The translations under genes and the position numbers were made by a program. A DNA stretch of 64,000 bases from Cryoendolithus antarcticus (taxonomy: Eukaryota > Ascomycota > Dothideomycetes > Cladosporiales > Cladosporiaceae). The notes beneath the pieces were generated by a model. The model ran no database searches. It was given only the letters and a program-made list of their open reading frames with translations, and was not told the DNA's origin. Positions 30,148 through 41,300 of this stretch are shown here, piece by piece. The first letter of the stretch is position 1; each line of letters opens with the position of its first letter. The stretch covers positions 310,001 to 374,000 of the forward strand of contig NAJO01000041.1 in NCBI GenBank assembly GCA_002077065.1, read 5' to 3'.

Positions 30148-30646
30148 CGCGACGAGTCGAAGCCACGTTATAGGGATGTGGAGTGTATGAGAGTCGTGTT
30201 TCAGATTTGGCGCTCTCGTACGAGGTTATGGATGGCGCCATAGACGTGCTCTGTTGCACGGACTTGGCAGCGTGGAAGCGCTGAGACGGGAGGGGAATCG
30301 CTGATGGCGGCATCTACAATGGCGAAGAAGTCAAGGGCGATGAATTATGGGAATATGTACAAATATTGTTGGGTAACGCGGTCGCGCGGTGGCGCTCGGG
30401 CCTGATACGTGAGAGCTTGGCACCGATGATGCCGAACATGGACCCATGAGTGAGGGCAACGCGTGGGGTGCGTGATGCAAAGCGACCGGCTCGCCCATCC
30501 GTATAGTATATGTCTACATATGGTCAGGCCGTCATGCCAGCCAGAGAATCGCCCAAAGTAAACCCCAACGCCATGCTAGTCAAATTCACACACACCTTTG
30601 CGTTGAGCAGAGACAGCAACATCGCATCGTAAATCTCCCCCTGAAT
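30148..30646. other. intergenic region, no gene seen
   Basis: It lies downstream of the Mrs2 gene and upstream of the small minus-strand frame. A 67-codon frame (30110-30313) has no recognised feature. GC-rich, non-repetitive. Confidence 0.4.
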
Positions 30647-32377
30647 CTACCCTCTGACCACAGGCTGCCCGGCAGCCTCTTGTCGAGCCATCTTTAGCTG
30701 TTTAGCTCTCGCAGCCTGCTCAATGCGCCACTGCTTAATCGCCTCCCTGCCCTTGATGCCAGTGACAGCCTCTCCAAGTCCTCTGGACGATCCACCTTCA
30801 GTGCCGGAAGCCTCAAGCTCTTTGAACGCTCCACGAGCAGGTAGTCTATGTCGATCGCTGCGAGGCTGTATCATTGATCCTCCATCGCCCCACATCCGGA
30901 CTTTCTGCACTTTGCGCAGACGCCTCAATCCCCAGATCGTGGAGGCGATAGCCAGGACGGTGCAGAGTCCAGAGATGCCGGCGAAACCGAAGCTCGTCTC
31001 CTCGATGAAATTCTCGAGGTTCATGCCATACAGCGCTGCGATGAACATGCCCACGGTCGTGCCGAGGGTAAGTATGCTAAACTTCAGGTCCAGCAACATA
31101 AGCGCGTTGCGGTTGGCGTCCAGAATCGCGCGGATGATCTCTTCTGTGTTCTTGATCGACGTGACCAAATTCGAGCTGATCTGCACGATTTCATCTGCGA
31201 CCTTGTGATAAGATTCCAGCAGCAGCTCCACCTCTTCATGGTTGTCCTCTTCCCGCACTACGCCCTGTGCCTTCTCGGTGAGATACATGTCCTGCAGGTC
31301 ATCGTCCTCTTCGAGCAGGTTGTCTATAGCATCTCTCACAAGCCTTGCTCTTTGCTCAAACGTACTCAGCTTCTTCGAGTACACCAATAGATGCCTCAGC
31401 TTATCCCGATCAATATCCTCTTCCAGCTCCCTCAGCACTCTCATAACCGGATCCCTAACCCCCTCGAACTCGCTCTCCAGTCCTGTAGTGACCGATATAA
31501 GGACCGCCTCCAGCGCCCTAAACTCATACGGCAGCGCCCCTCCAGCCGTAGTAGAAGTCTGCTTCTGCCTCAACTTCCCCTCCAAATCATACATAAACAA
31601 ACTCTGCGCATACGAGTCCGTACTCCCATACACATCAAACACCAACACCCTATTATACTTGATCAAACACCGTATATGCAGCAGATTAAGCAATATCGCG
31701 CTCGGCCGCACCAGTATATGCGGCAGCACTGAGCTATCGATCTTGCGCAGATCTCGAGGAAGGAGAGAGTACTTGGCTATGAGCTCGTGTTTGCGGAACT
31801 CGCCGTTTACCAGCACGACATTCCCGCCTTCGTCGAATTCGGTGCAGCGGAGTTTGAGATCGTTGCTGGGTTTTGTAATGCGGCCGCCGAGGCCGGGGCT
31901 ATCGTCGAAGGCGCTTTGGAGGGGCGGAAGGTCTTCGCTGCGGTAGTGGTCGTTGTTCTCGGAGCGGGGCTCGGTGCGCATGCGTCGCCAGAAGGTCTCG
32001 CGAAGGGTGGAGGAGGTCGATATCGGTCGTGTTGGGCATCTCCGCTGCGCCGTTGGGATAGTGGGCTGCTTCGTCGACCATCGCGCACAAGACTGCGCTA
32101 TTCTATCGTGGTTCGTTGGGCGTGTGGATTGTACTGCGAGGAGGCGTTCGGTACTGTATGATCTGATGGCCTGTCTTGAGGTCCGAGAGCAGACTTGGTT
32201 GCATGATTGCTCGCGCAGTTGGCATCGCAAGAAGTGCAGGAGCGATGCTGATGGCGCAGACAGACCATCGAGCGTCCGCATCACTCGAGCTCGGGGGATT
32301 GTAAGGAAGCTTACTATTTGGTCCACGGCTTTGAGTGCCATAAATCTATCTTCAACTCTTGCCCGAATCTTGCCCAT
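30647..32377 (-). CDS. MRS2: mitochondrial Mrs2/Lpe10-type magnesium channel
   Basis: One minus-strand exon; the first ATG at 32377 gives 576 residues. An in-frame ATG at 32281 gives 544 residues with a better presequence (MRTLDGLSAP..RQAIRSYSTE), so the real start may be there. The CorA/Mrs2 fold is clear: the LKLRCTEFDEGGNV and LLPRDLRKIDSSVLPHILVR regions, a long coiled-coil (VELLLESYHKVADEI), and two membrane helices. The first ends in the diagnostic Gly-Met-Asn selectivity motif (YGMN, about 451-453). The family forms pentameric Mg2+ channels in the mitochondrial inner membrane needed for group II intron splicing and respiration. A basic C-terminal tail of about 90 residues extends beyond the second helix. 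Confidence 0.92.
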   Translation of the reverse strand: MGKIRARVEDRFMALKAVDQIVSFLTIPRARVMRTLDGLSAPSASLLHFLRCQLREQSCNQVCSRTSRQAIRSYSTERLLAVQSTRPTNHDRIAQSCARWSTKQPTIPTAQRRCPTRPISTSSTLRETFWRRMRTEPRSENNDHYRSEDLPPLQSAFDDSPGLGGRITKPSNDLKLRCTEFDEGGNVVLVNGEFRKHELIAKYSLLPRDLRKIDSSVLPHILVRPSAILLNLLHIRCLIKYNRVLVFDVYGSTDSYAQSLFMYDLEGKLRQKQTSTTAGGALPYEFRALEAVLISVTTGLESEFEGVRDPVMRVLRELEEDIDRDKLRHLLVYSKKLSTFEQRARLVRDAIDNLLEEDDDLQDMYLTEKAQGVVREEDNHEEVELLLESYHKVADEIVQISSNLVTSIKNTEEIIRAILDANRNALMLLDLKFSILTLGTTVGMFIAALYGMNLENFIEETSFGFAGISGLCTVLAIASTIWGLRRLRKVQKVRMWGDGGSMIQPRSDRHRLPARGAFKELEASGTEGGSSRGLGEAVTGIKGREAIKQWRIEQAARAKQLKMARQEAAGQPVVRG

Positions 32378-32535
32378 CGTCCGTGCACCCACGTGGAAAC
32401 CTTATTTTGAGACATCATGTTGTTCACAAAACGTCAGTCGACCTGTTGCTATACGACAACAATAATGCAATAACGATCGTGACATACAAAACCTCGCTCC
32501 GCAGACTGCCACCTCTACCTGCTAGGCATTTAACG

Positions 32536-33958
32536 CTACCAATACTCGCCCGGCCCAACAGGCACTACATACTTCTCCCAATGCCTCTTCGTGTTCGCTG
32601 CTTTCCACACATCAATACCTCCCGCCGCGCCATGCCTGTCAACCTTCCAATGTCTCGACTTCACATTCGCCAGCACAATGTCTAGAAACGCTTTCAACTG
32701 GGGTGCATGATCATGACTGCACGTATTCACGCCCAGCTGCAGCAGGCCATCGTGCTTCTCTGACGGCGTTCCGTCACTCAAATTCGCGTGACCCGTGGGG
32801 TCATGATATCTGTCCGGGAACTCAAACGGAAGCACCAGAGAGAAGCTGTCTTCGAGTGGGTAAGACGACTCCCGCTCGCAGGCTAGCAGGTACAGTCCGC
32901 ACTGACATGGGATCGACTGCTGACCATATATCTGCCCTGGACCAGTACGATGTTCTGCGTCGACGACGTCATCACCGGCGAACAAGAGGATGTTGGGGGT
33001 GTCATAGCAGCGGCCAACGCGAGCCTGCTGGGCAAAGATCTGTGGATCTTGTATGCGGAGCCCAGGCGCGATGAATTCGAAACGCGGTTTCCGCGCGTGT
33101 GTGAGAAACTCGCGTGCGAAACCGATGGGTAACCCCGCTGTGCTCAGGCTTGACCATGGTAGGAGCTGTTCGGTTGCGTCAGACTCGCCGAGACCCATCT
33201 TCTGCTCGATGCAGGTCACCACAGCATCCCACGTGGCTAGTGTGCGGGAGATGTCGTCCACTGTGTACGACTGGATCGTCCACGGATCATCATCAGCCAG
33301 ACATCGTCGGACGCCAGTCTTGGGATCCAACTTTGGACCATAGAATTGCTGTATGAAGTTCTCTCGTACGATTTGGTGCCATTCTCTGCCTACGTCGTCC
33401 GGCATGGCAACGACCTTGCGACACAGGACCATCTCAATCCATACTGTGAGTACAGATTCGAACGGACGCCACGGCTGTTCCGGGTCAGGCTTGAGCTCAT
33501 GGCAGATGTCGAAGTGCATGATAGCCTTGTGTACTGTCTGATCGTAGCTGCGACGGTAGTAGATCAGCCACTATGCTGTCCCTGGGAGTCATACTGCACA
33601 CTCACACGAGACCGTCAGCCTTGCTCGCGTGTCCCATCAGCGTCTGATACAGCGTAAGTGCCCTATCATCTCCATCTGGCCAGCAGTAATCATGCCAATC
33701 CTCCCAGCATTGAAGAGTAGACACGTATACGAAGAAGTTCATCTTCTGATCTTTAAACCCCCACGTATCTTCAAGAGTAAGTGCAGTAGCGAGGAACGCG
33801 CGAACGGACGGATGGGCAGCACGATTGGAGTCAGACTCTATGTCAATCAGCGGTCGTGCTATACGGTCGAAGTCTGCCGCGTCCCGACCAGAGGTGGACT
33901 CAGCCATGCTTGAGGATTGCGTCATGTAGTGTAGCGCAGCGCTCATGATCCATGCCAT
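32536..33958 (-). CDS. hypothetical two-exon protein, family unknown
   Basis: Exons 33958-33606 and 33547-32536 on the minus strand (58-nt GTGAGT..TCGCAG intron) give 454 residues. The sequence looks like a genuine globular protein (many W, Y, C and charged residues; WEDWHDYCWPDGDDRALTL, MHFDICHELKPDPEQPW) with no signal peptide or membrane segment. I do not recognise a domain. It may be a lineage-specific fungal family. The 5' end is uncertain: another frame from an ATG at 34037 overlaps the chosen start in a different frame and reads even more protein-like for 45 codons before a TGA. This could mean a missed exon, a frameshift or chance. The gene is tandem with and upstream of the Mrs2 gene. 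Confidence 0.65.
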
Positions 33959-34915
33959 CGAAATCTTCGCGCGGGGGATGCTCGTAAGTCACCATGAAAG
34001 GTTGAGCATTTTGGAGGATTTTCAAGTAGTCGGCCATCTCGAACGCCAGGCCCTCGAAGCATACAGGTCAGCCAGCAAGCGGCGAATTCACATCCTTAAA
34101 GCGCGAACGTGTCAATCATGTCGAAACCCACATCCGGCTTCCTAGTGACCGTGTTGCCTATAGTAATATGGGTCGCCGTCCGCTTGTTCCACGTGGCGCT
34201 ATGCTGCCTATCCCATACGACGAAGTGGCACAGCACTACGACGACATCGGTGCATAGTCTGACGGCTTCCATTGGCGAGAGGTAGTGAGCTCAATGGCAT
34301 CTCGTGTCATCTGCCGCAACGCTGATTTACTGTCGTGCGTCAGGACAAGTGTTGCACGAGTGCAAACGACCTTTGATAGAAAGTGACCAGTATTTTGGAA
34401 ATGTTCACATCTGGAATGAGCGTTCGAACAAGATGAAATTCAAATTGTGCGATAATGCGCGCGGTGTACTCGTAGGTGCTCGTCAGACGTCCGAAGATTA
34501 GTGGTCGGTATCGTCGACAAACACTATCATTGATTGAAGTGCATAGAAGCGCTTCGTGGCCGTAAGGAGGGAGTACCGTCTCGACGAGTTATGTGATTCT
34601 TGCGACTTGGGATTGACTCAGGGTTAGGGTTGATCCTTCGCTGGCGAGAAAGAATGGGATACCTTACCTGTGTGCGATAGACGAGACACGAAAGGAGTGA
34701 GAAGACTTAGGGGCAAGACCGAGTGGACCCTTGCATTCAAATGCACATACGTGACCCAAACCAACAGGACATCCGAGCACTTTGGATGTCCATCTATCCA
34801 AATTCCCCTCGCTAACCCCGTTAGATGCCCACACATGCCCCTACTCCGCGCTGAATGTCAGTCCGGCTTGCTCACTTGGTTCTCCTGCCACTGGTTGGTT
34901 CCTTCCTACCTCCTC
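33959..34915. other. intergenic region with small open frames and a telomere-like dimer
   Basis: Seen here: the 34037-33900 minus-strand frame (45 codons), a plus-strand 55-codon frame with one hydrophobic segment (34118-34285), and AGGGTTAGGGTT at 34620-34631. None is proven to be functional. The right end holds the Elongin A terminator. Confidence 0.4.
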
Positions 34916-36115
34916 TCACACTCTCCCCTTCTTGGCCGGCATGAAGATGTCCACCTGCCTCTTACGCTTCGGCTGTATCCCAGCCCTGGGTGACAAAACT
35001 GCCGGGCTCAAGCTTCTCCCACCGGTGCCCCGGCTCATCCCGGGACTACTCGCAGTTGTAGGAGGCGATGGCGGGAGCTGTAGATGATCTGATGGGTACT
35101 GGAGGCCTGGGCTGTCGGCCGTGCTCGCTGGTGATGGCAGAGCAATCGGATAGCGCGGCAGCGGCCGAGCTGGCGGCTTCGATGGTAGTATATCACGCCT
35201 CGGTGGCGATGACTCGACAGATGCTGCTGGCCTGGCGACGGTCTGAGTGCTCATATGTGTCGATGTCGGTGCTCGTCCGGCCGAAGCTTCAGACACAGTC
35301 TTCCTGGCCGGCTGCGTCAAGTTCCTCAACCTCTGCTCCGTCTCGCGCATTTGCTGCAGTCTCGCAGCGTCCAGCGCGGTATCAGTGGCCGATCGCTTTC
35401 CCACCGGCGCGAACACCTTCCGGATCTCAGTCTTCGGCTCTGCAATCCTCTTGATAGCCTCGGCAGCTCTCTTCGCAGCCGCCGTGACCTCATTGTTATA
35501 GTCCGGCCGCATGCTCTTTGGCGCGACTAGAATCTGCGTCTTCCCACTTGGAATGCCGGTCTTTGCAAAAATCTGCATGTGAGGTTTCTGCTGCTGGGCT
35601 CGGGCTACCACCGATCGTTTGATCGCTTGCAGTGGTCGAGCCGAACTCGAGGCTCCTGTAGCATGCTGATTGCCTCTTGTGTTCAGTACACCATCGACGA
35701 ATATAGCCTGCTTCGCTGGCCTTGCAATGACCTTGTTGACGAACATCGTCGATCCCTTCTCCTCCTTCAGTCCCAGTAACGTCTTCTGCAATGTGTCTTC
35801 AGCACTCTTCTTCTTCGCCTCCTCTTCTTTCCTCAGCTTCCGGTAGACCTTGTGCCATGATCTCGGGTTCTTTGGGAACAGCATCTTCTTTTTCCCGTCC
35901 GGGATGTCCCGGACGATGAACGCTTGCCATAGTGGAGCAGACTTATCGGCGATGTGCGGGCTGTTGGTCTCGATCTTCAACAGGTGGTCGGGGTTGTCTA
36001 TGCGCCTCAGTATGGGCTCGAGGAGCTCGTAGGGAGTGTCGCCGACGTCTTCGATGCGGGATAGCGTGCGGATCGCGGCGCGCTGGGCCATAAGGGCGAG
36101 AGATGAGACAGGCAT
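34916..36115 (-). CDS. Elongin A (transcription elongation factor SIII subunit A)
   Basis: The first ATG of the minus-strand frame (36113-36115) gives 399 residues. The Elongin A domain fills about residues 10-100: YELLEPILRRIDNPDHLLKIE is the BC-box/F-box-like helix that binds Elongin C, followed by WQAFIVRDIP and WHKVYRKLRKEEEAKKKS. The rest is basic, Ser/Pro-rich and disordered, ending in two nuclear-localisation-like clusters (PKRKRQ and PAKKGRV). Elongin A stimulates RNA polymerase II elongation and, with Elongin C and a cullin, ubiquitinates stalled polymerase (yeast Ela1). It is head-to-head with THO7, another transcription factor, across 419 bp. Confidence 0.88.
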   Translation of the reverse strand: MPVSSLALMAQRAAIRTLSRIEDVGDTPYELLEPILRRIDNPDHLLKIETNSPHIADKSAPLWQAFIVRDIPDGKKKMLFPKNPRSWHKVYRKLRKEEEAKKKSAEDTLQKTLLGLKEEKGSTMFVNKVIARPAKQAIFVDGVLNTRGNQHATGASSSARPLQAIKRSVVARAQQQKPHMQIFAKTGIPSGKTQILVAPKSMRPDYNNEVTAAAKRAAEAIKRIAEPKTEIRKVFAPVGKRSATDTALDAARLQQMRETEQRLRNLTQPARKTVSEASAGRAPTSTHMSTQTVARPAASVESSPPRRDILPSKPPARPLPRYPIALPSPASTADSPGLQYPSDHLQLPPSPPTTASSPGMSRGTGGRSLSPAVLSPRAGIQPKRKRQVDIFMPAKKGRV

Positions 36116-36534
36116 GGCGCTAGTCTCAAGGTGAGGTCTGCTTGCGCGTGATATGTGTGATCTGGGGATTATGCACAAGTGCAGTCAAGGTCGGACGTGA
36201 ACAAAGGAGTGTGTGTGGTCAGGTCGGGTCCGAGATCTGAAGTGGTATGTGGAGGGAACAATAAGAGAGGAACATGGTTTGTTATAGACGCGTCAGGTAC
36301 GTGTGGAGCTTTGTACGGGATTGTGAGGACGCTACAAGAGAAGGCAGTGAGGTCCAGGATGACCCAATGCATTCGAGCTGACCAAGTGCTAAGCTTTGAG
36401 GCGCTCGGGCCGTGTCGATCATCCGGCAACCGATCTGAAGTGACGCCGGAAGTAAGTGCAATTGCACTGCATGTATCTGGCCTCCTGGGAGCACCGCCGA
36501 GGTGCAAGTCCTCCACTAAGCACATCCACGCAGC
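36116..36534. promoter_or_regulatory. divergent promoter region, Elongin A / THO7
   Basis: 419 bp separate two start codons on opposite strands, both for RNA polymerase II elongation factors. Frames that cross it (36169-36588 and 36179-36547) are chance readings. No TATA box or repeat was recognised. Confidence 0.5.
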
Positions 36535-37605
36535 ATGGCTTCCTTGAACTATGGCTTCCTGCCACCAGCTGAAGAGGACGCACTGCACGCCAGTCGCCTG
36601 CTAGCAATCGAAGAGCGACCTTTCCAACGCGTAACCCGCAGACTCCTAGATCGCGACTCACTCCTCCGCACAGTGCCGGCCCAGCTTCTGACCCCTCCAC
36701 CAGAAGGCGGAGACCAGGATGAGATAGCCATTGATCAAGATCTCAGCGATAAAGATGCACAGAAGAGGCAGACATTCCTCGAGGAAGTTCTGCTGGACTT
36801 CGCCAACCTGGAGAGCAGCATCACGCGCATCCAACTCATTCACGACTCGAACATCCGTGAGCGTGAGCGCTATGCAGAGGCAAAGCAGAAGATAGAGATA
36901 GATTCACGAAAAGTGCGGGAGAGCACGCTTGAGCTCCGCACCTCCTTGATAGAAGCTCAAAAGGTACTCCAATTGCGCAAAGGCTACGACGAGCTTGCGC
37001 TCAAGGTGCTAGCAGACAGGAAGCTCAAGTCACGCGAAGAGGCAAGCAATGACATCGCTGCACTGGAGAAGGAGATCGAGGAGCTGGAGGCGGAGAGCAA
37101 GGGGGTAGATGGATTGTGGATTGGCAGGAAGGAGCAGTTTGAGAAGATCGTGCATGAGGGTGAGGTGATGCGAACAATCATCAAGAGTATCAAGGAGCCT
37201 GAAGAAGTGGATGCTGAGGAGGGTGATGAGGATGAGGCTATGGACGGTGTCGATGGACCGGAGGACCGCAGTAGACTGGGATCGCCTGCTGTTGGAGGAA
37301 TGACACCGCGGCCCAGATCTGGCGGTGCGACACCTCTAGCGGACGACGAGGATATCGCGCAAGGTGACGCGACGCCACTGCGCGTGGCTGATGATGACTC
37401 GAGTCTGCCCAGCGATCGGCCACACAACAAGTTTCTCGATGTGGTGGGCGGCACGCGAAGTTCGTCCCACGCTGCGAGTCCATCCAGAGTGGCGGACATC
37501 GAGATGGAGGAGAGCAGTGCTACAGAGCTGGAGGCTCCGCAGCTCAATTTTGCAGTAGAGGCAGAGGCAGGGATCCCAGCAGATCAGGAGATGGACGAGT
37601 CCTGA
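36535..37605 (+). CDS. THO7: THO complex subunit 7 (Tho7/Mft1 family)
   Basis: A single exon encodes 356 residues, starting with MASLNYGFLPPAEEDALHAS. Residues about 75-215 form the coiled-coil THOC7 domain, with the characteristic NIRERERYAEAKQKIE and LRKGYDELALKVL stretches and a second helix IAALEKEIEELEAES. The C-terminal 130 residues are acidic and Ser/Pro-rich, with short TPR and GGTR patches. THO couples transcription elongation to mRNA export and prevents R-loops. It is convergent with tubulin cofactor A, with only 13 bp between stop codons, so the two transcripts almost certainly overlap at their 3' ends. Confidence 0.85.
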   Translation: MASLNYGFLPPAEEDALHASRLLAIEERPFQRVTRRLLDRDSLLRTVPAQLLTPPPEGGDQDEIAIDQDLSDKDAQKRQTFLEEVLLDFANLESSITRIQLIHDSNIRERERYAEAKQKIEIDSRKVRESTLELRTSLIEAQKVLQLRKGYDELALKVLADRKLKSREEASNDIAALEKEIEELEAESKGVDGLWIGRKEQFEKIVHEGEVMRTIIKSIKEPEEVDAEEGDEDEAMDGVDGPEDRSRLGSPAVGGMTPRPRSGGATPLADDEDIAQGDATPLRVADDDSSLPSDRPHNKFLDVVGGTRSSSHAASPSRVADIEMEESSATELEAPQLNFAVEAEAGIPADQEMDES

Positions 37606-37618
37606 CGTGGTAGCGCTT

Positions 37619-38086
37619 TCATGCTGCTTCGTTGAGTATGGTCGATGCGCCGGCCAACGCCTCTTTGGCCTTGGTCACTTCTTCAGGCGTCGCATCACTG
37701 CTCGAGTCCTGGCGGACAGTATTAGTAGCCATCTAGACCCGTACATGCGATGTGTGACCAACCAGTTGTGTCTGCAGCCTACTTTGCCCGTCCTCGATCT
37801 TTATCTTCAGCTGAGGGAACATTGCCTTCGTCTCCTCCAGTGCACGTTTCTGAACGCTGAAATTAGCCTCGATATCGATAGGCTCCATGCGGCATGTCAG
37901 CGACAGACTCACCTCCTGCTTCAACACGAACTCAGCGTTGTCTTCTTCATGCTCACCAATGTCCCCAGATTCGAGCTTGGCAATCCGAGCCTGCTGCTGG
38001 GAAGACTCTTTGTGGTAGCTGCCGACTTCCTTGACCAGTCTGTTCAATGAGGATGTCGCGATGCTGATCTGGGATGGAGCAGGCAT
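37619..38086 (-). CDS. tubulin-specific chaperone A (TBCA/Rbl2)
   Basis: Three minus-strand exons, 38086-37913, 37849-37763 and 37708-37619, give 116 residues, the usual TBCA length. The sequence fits the family: ISIATSSLNRLVKEVGSYH, then RIAKLESGD, AEFVLKQE joined to KRALEETKAMFPQLKIKIED, and a C-terminal EEVTKAKEAL helix. TBCA is a three-helix bundle that holds beta-tubulin during folding and protects cells from excess beta-tubulin. The first intron (63 nt) ends at CGTTCAG rather than at the AG seven bases earlier, because only this keeps the frame. The second (54 nt) uses a weak GTTGGT donor. It is divergent from MCM4 (230 bp) and overlaps THO7 tail-to-tail. Confidence 0.9.
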
Positions 38087-38316
38087 GATGCTCTTGCCGG
38101 GGCGTGAATGTAGGGCGTGAGAGAGTCGCGTATCGTCGCTAATATTCTGGTAGTCTGAGGTTCATCCATAGTGGGGGCATTAAGCGAAGTGCCTGCATTA
38201 GCGCGAACGCGAGAAACGAAAGAGCGCGTCGCGCGTCTGCGACACCCTCCGACCACAGTCTGGAAGTACCATACCGCCAAAGAAAGCTGTCACAGAGTAC
38301 ATCGTACAACGACAAC

Positions 38317-41300
38317 ATGTCCTCACCAGCGCAACGCCGCTCGAACCGGAATTCTGTCAACGGCACACCGCGTCGCCCCTCCCAGCGCTCCTCCCAAGCC
38401 CCTGCATCCAGTCCAGCATTACCGTCAGACACGAACGGTAACGGCGAGCCACGATCGGACGCTGCATCACCAAACGCAACGCCTCGAAGACAGGCGCAAA
38501 GCTCGCAGAATCTCTCACAGAGTCAGGCACCGCCTACCAGCTCACCGCTGTTCTTTGGCTCTAGTCCGCAAGGAGGTGAAAGTCAAAGTCAGAGCCAGAG
38601 CCGGCTAGGTGTACCGCAAGGCAATGGCGCAACGAATTTGAGCTCGCCGTTGAGGAGGCAGGTTGCGAACGGGAGTAGTGAGGGTGGGAGGACCCCGAGG
38701 GCGAACGGTAACTATGGAGGTGTGTAGCGACCCACGATAGCGAAGTGAGCATGTCTGACACTTCACAGACTCATCCCCTATCCACTACGTATCAAGCTCA
38801 GATCCAGCTGGTCCGACTACGAATGGCCACCGCGCGCCGCACACAAGCTCCAGTGGACTCTTCGTGAGGTCTAGCGCTGGCAACGCCCCTCAGTCTGCAA
38901 GAGAACGAAGACACGATCTCGACTCAGCACTACTTGAGAATGGCACTGGACCCAGGCGAAGACTGCTGGTCGATGCAAACGGTATGCCAGTCCCTGCAGA
39001 CTCGGACGCTGCCACTTTCTCCAACTTGAACCCCAATACTTCGGATGCCAACGCGCTTGGCGGGGACTCAATGAATGTTATCTGGGGGACAAATGTATCC
39101 CTGGTAGATTCATTCAATGCTTTCAAGGACTTTCTTTTCAACTTCGAGAGGAAGTACCGCTTGAGTGCTGAAGGCGAGGTCGCGGACGGCGAGACACTGG
39201 ATGCTGGACATCCTGCTCGCGAGAAAGAATACGTGAAGATGATGGAGACCATGCTGGATCTGGGAGTGCGGTTCATGTACCTCGACTGCAAAAACCTGAA
39301 AGCATATCCACCCACGAGAAAGCTGTGGCATCAACTGCAGTCATTCCCAAGCGAGATTATCCCGCTTATGGACAGCGCGATCAAAGATTGCATTATCGAT
39401 CTAGCCGAGAAGCGGATGGAGCAGATGCGTGCTACGCAGTCTCAGCAAAGGGTGAATGCTGCCAACGGCACACGAGACAGCTCGGCACCTCCCATGCCTA
39501 GCTCAGATATCGACAACGACATGGGCGGACGGACGCCTCGTGCTGAGGCCAATGTGCAAGAAGAGATTCCCGATCTTGTTGCGGAGATTGAGGCCAGAAT
39601 CTTCCGCGTCCGACCACTCGGGCTTGACAAGACTATCAATCTTCGCGATCTCAACCCCGGCGACATGGACAAGATGATATCGATCAAAGGACTCGTCATC
39701 CGCACGACGCCAGTCATCCCAGACATGAAGGACGCCTTCTTCCGTTGCTCAGTCTGCCATCACAGCGTCAAGGTCGAGATCGATCGCGGCAAGATAGCAG
39801 AGCCCACAAGGTGTCCTCGGGAAGTCTGCTCGCAGTCAAATAGCATGCAGATTGTGCACAATCGGTCTGGCTTCGCAGATAAGCAAGTCATCAAGCTGCA
39901 GGAGACACCCGACTCCGTGCCAGATGGTCAAACGCCCCACTCTGTCTCTATCTGTGCTTACGACGAGCTAGTAGACATGTGCAAAGCTGGTGACAGGGTA
40001 GAAGTCACCGGTATCTTCAAGTGCAATCAAGTGCGGATCAACCCTCGGCAGCGATCGGTCAAGAATGTCTTCAAGACATATGTCGACTGTCTTCACATCC
40101 AGAAGGTCGACAAACGACGTATGGGAATCGATCCGACCACGATCGAGGAAGAGCTGTCAGAGCAAGTCAGCGGCAGCATCGAGGAGACTCGCAAGGTCAG
40201 CGAAGAGGAGGAGGCAAGGATCCAGGGAGTGGCATCAAGACACGATGTCTACGAGCTGCTTTCCCGATCACTGGCGCCTTCGATCTACGAGATGGACGAC
40301 GTCAAAAAGGGCATCCTACTACAACTCTTCGGTGGCACGAACAAGAGCTTCGAGAAAGGCGGCTCTCCGAAGTACCGTGGCGATATCAACGTCTTACTCT
40401 GTGGTGATCCTTCTACTTCAAAGTCGAAGATGCTGGAGTACATTCACAAGATCGCGCCGCGAGGCGTGTACACGTCTGGCAAAGGATCCTCTGCGGTTGG
40501 TCTCACGGCCTACATCACGCGAGATCCCGAGACACGCAGTCTGGTGCTGGAGTCTGGCGCACTCGTGCTCAGTGACGGAGGTGTGTGCTGCATCGACGAG
40601 TTCGACAAGATGTCAGACTCCACGCGATCTGTACTGCACGAAGTGATGGAGCAGCAGACTGTGTCCATCGCCAAAGCTGGCATCATCACCACGCTGAACG
40701 CTCGCACGTCTATCCTGGCGTCTGCCAATCCAATCGGCAGCAAGTATGACCCCAACCTGCCTGTACCCCAAAATATCGACCTTCCGCCTACTCTGCTCAG
40801 CAGATTCGATCTGGTCTACCTGGTCCTCGACCGCATCGACGAGACGGCCGACCGCAAGCTTGCTCGCCACTTGGTCGGCATGTATCTCGAAGACACGCCC
40901 GATCACGCCACACGAGACGAAGTCCTGGTAAGTCCCAAGATCCTGTATCCTGTATTCTGTGCCAGCCGAGCACTAACATGCTTTCCCAGCCCGTCGAATT
41001 CCTCACATCCTACATCTCCTACGCCCGCGCCAACATCCACCCGACCATCACACCTGCCGCAGGCGAAGCCCTAGTGAAAGCCTACGTAGCCATGCGCAAG
41101 CTGGGCGAAGACATTCGGGCTGCTGAACGTCGCATTACTGCTACGACTCGCCAACTCGAATCGATGATCCGGCTCGCCGAAGCACACGCTAAGATGCGCC
41201 TGTCCGAAACCGTGACCGAAGCCGACGTAGCTGAAGCCGTGCGCTTGATCCAGTCAGCGCTCAAGCAAGCCGCCACAGACGCAAGGACAGGCTTGATCGA

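Noticed and set aside
31242..31946. 234-codon plus-strand frame, Ser-rich
   Set aside because: Antisense of the conserved Mrs2 coding region.
38139..38432. 97-codon minus-strand frame between TBCA and MCM4
   Set aside because: Lies antisense to the MCM4 N-terminal tail and the divergent promoter; no recognisable feature.
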